Shown here one piece after another: positions 6,001 through 6,952 of a DNA stretch of 6,952 nucleotides. Below the pieces are notes generated by a model that worked only from the letters and a program-made list of their open reading frames with translations, did no database searches and was not told the origin of the DNA. Where the stretch lies: positions 1 through 6,952 of the forward strand of contig CAMYZF010000054.1 in NCBI GenBank assembly GCA_947303755.1, given 5' to 3'. Made by a program: the position numbers and the translations under genes. Position 1 is the stretch's first letter. Each line of letters starts with the position of its first letter. The DNA is from an uncultured Erysipelotrichaceae bacterium (GTDB lineage Bacteria; Bacillota_I; Bacilli_A; RFN20; CAG-826).

Positions 6001-6624
6001 AATTGGTTTATCTGGAATTGCATCGCCGCATATTGATGAAATAGACATACCAACGATTGATAAATCACTAGTGTATGGTGACAAATAAACATAGAAATAA
6101 CGACACTCCGCTAAAGCAGGAAAATAATCAACAGAAGCACTCATGACGCTGTTATCTTGGAAGGCATAATAATTGCCAAAATTACTGTAAATCAAATCTT
6201 CGTATTTACCATCTAAAGCATCATTTAAGTTGATTGCATTAGCAGACATCAAAGAATGACCCTCAAGTTGAGCGTAGGTCTCTTGATTAAAAGTGATAGA
6301 TGAAGAGGAAACGCCTCTAATCGGAGTGGTGTTATAGAAATAGAAATCTTCACCACTACCTTTCGCATAGAATCTATCATCATGGAAAGTTGCCCCAACG
6401 ACTGTTGCTTCAATAGATGAACCCTTATTGTCTCTAAGCTTAAAACCATAGGAACCATCATGGTTATCAACTACACTTGTGTAATCAAGATTAAATTCAA
6501 CTGGCTCTCCAGTACCTCTAGCAAAGCTATCGTTATTATTTTTGCTAAATGCAAGAGAAAAAGTTGAGACCACTAAGGCGAGTGAGATTGTCGCAGTGGA
6601 AACAAGAGCAATTTTCTTTTTCAT
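3049..6624 (-). CDS. Exported multi-repeat surface or secreted protein with C-terminal PPC-like domain
   Basis: The preferred start is ATG at 6622-6624, with GGAG six bases upstream (6631-6634), giving 1191 residues. The N-terminus has Lys2-4 and a hydrophobic core (residues 5-26), then Ala-Phe-Ser27 before KNNND: a Sec signal peptide, without a lipobox Cys. Residues about 40-200 form a beta-rich N-terminal region. Residues about 201-1081 are one divergent and seven clear units of 104-120 residues (see the repeat entry). Residues about 1090-1185 look like a bacterial PPC-type beta-sandwich, with YFEFTPSESGNYQI at 1107-1120, then DTFGYLYDSDG, GDGMNF and LTAGVTYYI (1158-1166). There is no LPXTG motif, terminal membrane helix or catalytic motif, so it is either released or held non-covalently. 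Composition is rich in Tyr, Ser and acidic residues and poor in Lys. Thirteen cysteines include a CCC triplet at 249-251, unusual for an exported protein. Its role is unknown; binding of glycan or another surface ligand is only a guess. It is monocistronic. Confidence 0.9.
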   Translation of the reverse strand: MKKKIALVSTATISLALVVSTFSLAFSKNNNDSFARGTGEPVEFNLDYTSVVDNHDGSYGFKLRDNKGSSIEATVVGATFHDDRFYAKGSGEDFYFYNTTPIRGVSSSSITFNQETYAQLEGHSLMSANAINLNDALDGKYEDLIYSNFGNYYAFQDNSVMSASVDYFPALAECRYFYVYLSPYTSDLSIVGMSISSICGDAIPDKPIGTNLGVLSAENLTYLNDVYAGQLNGITQMGNGMWSLRDGLCCCYKKGTTSVIETTLINNGLTHTFDQGGVEIWQKKDGDKVHSVGLMKSHYDLFEYVIAMYTDEYDYFDTETSWPSDYLNEKLFAAHYDAVPEFESEYITSYAYSYYSAGDQKSFFIATTLSDYSEATISAVISEFTTFYNASSDWEYLGSPMPNYATYRYKDHQLQIVCTESEGSIVFYLYEAITSNEPPSKSDIANYLKMDSDSDVCVLNGGTGATYSGIKGDNLYAYYEIFGPQEGAIASFITTLTSNGFTLIGENIYQKTIDSFGSTLMIIVSDETTSLRVVYYYHSPIMTFSSFADMLSKSAFYSQSACQSIEDQLTLLETYKYYIIEGSGRYAFVKGAGDELISQFATLDGVTYLAPYGGYRIDSSHNLLFLEKTSDGVKFSSKDIFGPSTFYSYPSFNNMVDDFLTNCGLEKEDNAVYFADSDNLYEGFYDVYSYGASYLGSLTEVNRVKDLYIAKIEATHKFTYSNYLGEYINKETGFAYKLSVRAYEESKDLNLYSLRIELRSDVIFEEFKTYKELDINENSVLLEIPALVNESQKNNPYFFNYIDSSIYVSFNLSKNYDLDTYFASLEADGFVYTGNHEYTKVVGAYAYSFYYSDEYESYYSVTIRKTGPFENYADFYSGLSQEAKTYVDSLGFSLYFSSESPAYYHDGGSSDTFAQFYCSNLEEVSDYRDYLLANDFVLDGAYSYIRANTSYTVVDTVYLEPIGAYYQITMMRQTYTWNSWADTLEELINHGNDYEFNSLYVLFPNDSSENVYHFSGGNQQSASFRISKAYDIDSYIDAIKADSRYNSCYEDEKYSSYYFECGNVTIYDYATYYEISVSCDVTRTIIADPTVVSLGTNNFTITNQKAYFEFTPSESGNYQITTISELDTFGYLYDSDGIQLRMEAYGGDGMNFAIHYYLTAGVTYYIGTHVMSGESIAYPCVLSIEMMSDKY
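3382..6024 (-). repeat. Eight degenerate protein repeats of about 105-120 residues inside the secreted protein
   Basis: Approximate unit bounds in the 1191-residue protein are 201-320 (divergent), 321-439, 440-544, 545-649, 650-764, 765-869, 870-977 and 978-1081. Units open with an aromatic/Asp-Leu helix such as SWPSDYLNEKL, SFADMLSKS, SFNNMVDDF, NYADFYSGL or SWADTLEEL. Next comes a strand, then a second helix of the form D-x-x-x-Y/F-x-x-x-L-x-x-x-G/D-F, as in YDLDTYFASLEADGF, AIASFITTLTSNGF and VSDYRDYLLANDF. A Y-x-K/R strand and two more strands follow, ending for example in YYSVTIRK or YYQITMMR. The second helices of the last three units are spaced exactly 107 residues apart. The repeats are visible at protein level only; the DNA has diverged, so they are old duplications. 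I know of no named family that fits with certainty. Confidence 0.75.
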
Positions 6625-6630
6625 ATTCGT

Positions 6631-6680
6631 CTCCAATCAAAAGATATTCCAATTATAAAATTGACTCTCTTTCAATTCAA
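6631..6680 (-). promoter_or_regulatory. Promoter and RBS of the secreted repeat protein gene
   Basis: On the - strand TTGAAT (6675-6680) and a perfect TATAAT (6652-6657) are separated by exactly 17 bases. GGAG (6631-6634) lies six bases before the ATG at 6624. This is the best promoter match in the window and predicts strong, housekeeping-sigma transcription starting near 6645. No obvious operator palindrome overlaps it. Confidence 0.85.
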
Positions 6681-6700
6681 GATTAGCTAATAACAAAATT

Positions 6701-6722
6701 AAAAAGACACCCTTGGGTGCCT
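6701..6722 (-). terminator. Terminator of the flavodoxin gene
   Basis: On the - strand GGCACC (6716-6721) pairs with GGTGTC (6706-6711), with one G-U pair, around a 4-base loop, and TTTTT (6701-6705) follows. It starts 7 bases after the flavodoxin stop codon and ends just before the promoter of the repeat protein gene, isolating the two transcripts. Confidence 0.85.
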
Positions 6723-6728
6723 CACTAA

Positions 6729-6952
6729 TTAGTTAATAGATTTTGCAAATTCTTCAGTGTCTTTTATAGATCTTAATATTCTTCCGTTTGTAATCTTAGC
6801 TTTCGTGGATTTAGATAAGTCTTCTTTAGAAGATCCTAAGCCAGAACTACCAGAAGTCGCCCAAAGGATAATATGTTTATCATCGAAGTTATATGCTTCA
6901 AGGAAAGTGTTCACTATCGTTGGAGCGGTATACCACCACACTGGATAACCAA
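6729..6952 (-). CDS. Flavodoxin (Flavodoxin_4-like), C-terminal part, cut by the window edge
   Basis: 73 complete codons are present, ending in TAA at 6729-6731; the frame stays open through the right edge, so the gene continues beyond it. The sequence GYPVWWYTAPTIVNTFLEAY followed by KHIILWATSGSSGLG is the hallmark of Flavodoxin_4-type proteins (usual form GYPIWWgtaPriixtFLE, then k.ii.faTSGgSg). These are FMN-binding electron carriers of about 150-180 residues. GYPVWW holds the conserved Trp-Trp that packs near the flavin, and TSGSSG forms the third flavin-loop region. The remaining tail (SKEDLSKSTKAKITNGRIL) matches the usual closing 'GkrL' strand-helix. A GTG codon inside this stretch (6939-6941, just before WWY) would allow a shorter frame, but it lies within the conserved motif and is not a start. 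The phosphate-binding N-terminal loop lies outside the window. Confidence 0.88.
   Translation of the reverse strand, partial: GYPVWWYTAPTIVNTFLEAYNFDDKHIILWATSGSSGLGSSKEDLSKSTKAKITNGRILRSIKDTEEFAKSIN

Noticed and set aside
6625..6636. TTG start four codons upstream for the repeat protein
   Set aside because: The TTG overlaps the GGAG ribosome binding site that is correctly spaced for the ATG at 6622-6624, and the signal peptide begins properly at MKKK.
6939..6941. GTG as the start of a 70-residue protein at the right edge
   Set aside because: It lies inside the conserved GYPVWW flavodoxin motif and the frame stays open to the edge, so this is an internal codon of a truncated gene.
1..6952. 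Mycoplasma/Spiroplasma genetic code (TGA as Trp)
   Set aside because: Trp codons examined are TGG and all long frames are uninterrupted with the standard bacterial code. No gene here ends in TGA, but six genes are too few to read anything into that.

Overview
The window is AT-rich bacterial chromosome. It uses ordinary bacterial initiation signals (AGGAG-type Shine-Dalgarno sites, TTGaat/TATAAT promoters) and T-tailed hairpin terminators. Tryptophan is read from TGG, and the long frames are not interrupted by TGA, so the Mycoplasma code is not in use. The genes present (a signal-peptide-bearing Tyr/Ser-rich repeat protein, a Flavodoxin_4-type flavodoxin, an acyltransferase-3 membrane protein and an AlbA_2/Schlafen-type ATPase-like protein) suggest a low-GC Bacillota, perhaps an uncultured gut Bacilli lineage of the RF39/Erysipelotrichales kind. 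That placement is inference; no marker gene is present.

Layout, left to right. The left edge (1-92, + strand) holds the last 29 codons of a HAD-family phosphatase-like gene. It converges on, and overlaps by 12 bases, an acyltransferase-3 gene (81-1175, - strand). All remaining genes are on the - strand: an AlbA_2 / HATPase_c_4 / winged-helix protein (1292-2542), a 75-residue orphan protein (2675-2902), a 1191-residue exported repeat protein (3049-6624) and the C-terminal end of a flavodoxin (6729 to the right edge). A hairpin terminator follows the flavodoxin, repeat-protein, orphan and AlbA_2 genes, so they look like separately transcribed units rather than an operon. The clearest promoter, TTGAAT-17-TATAAT, drives the repeat protein.

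Two things stand out. First, the AlbA_2 gene is bracketed by a 36-bp direct repeat (34/36 identical, 1336 bp apart). Each copy contains a 7-bp inverted repeat (TGCAACG/CGTTGCA) around a TA-T8 spacer, with further copies of the 12-mer TGCAACGTATTT beside it. The upstream copy overlaps the likely -35 box of the gene. This could be a mobile or recombination cassette, an autoregulatory operator set, or both. Second, the big exported protein is built from seven clear and one divergent unit of about 105-120 residues, followed by a PPC-like beta-sandwich. I cannot assign the repeat unit to a named family.

No RNA gene, CRISPR array, transposase, integrase or replication origin is visible. No gene-free stretch exceeds about 150 bases.
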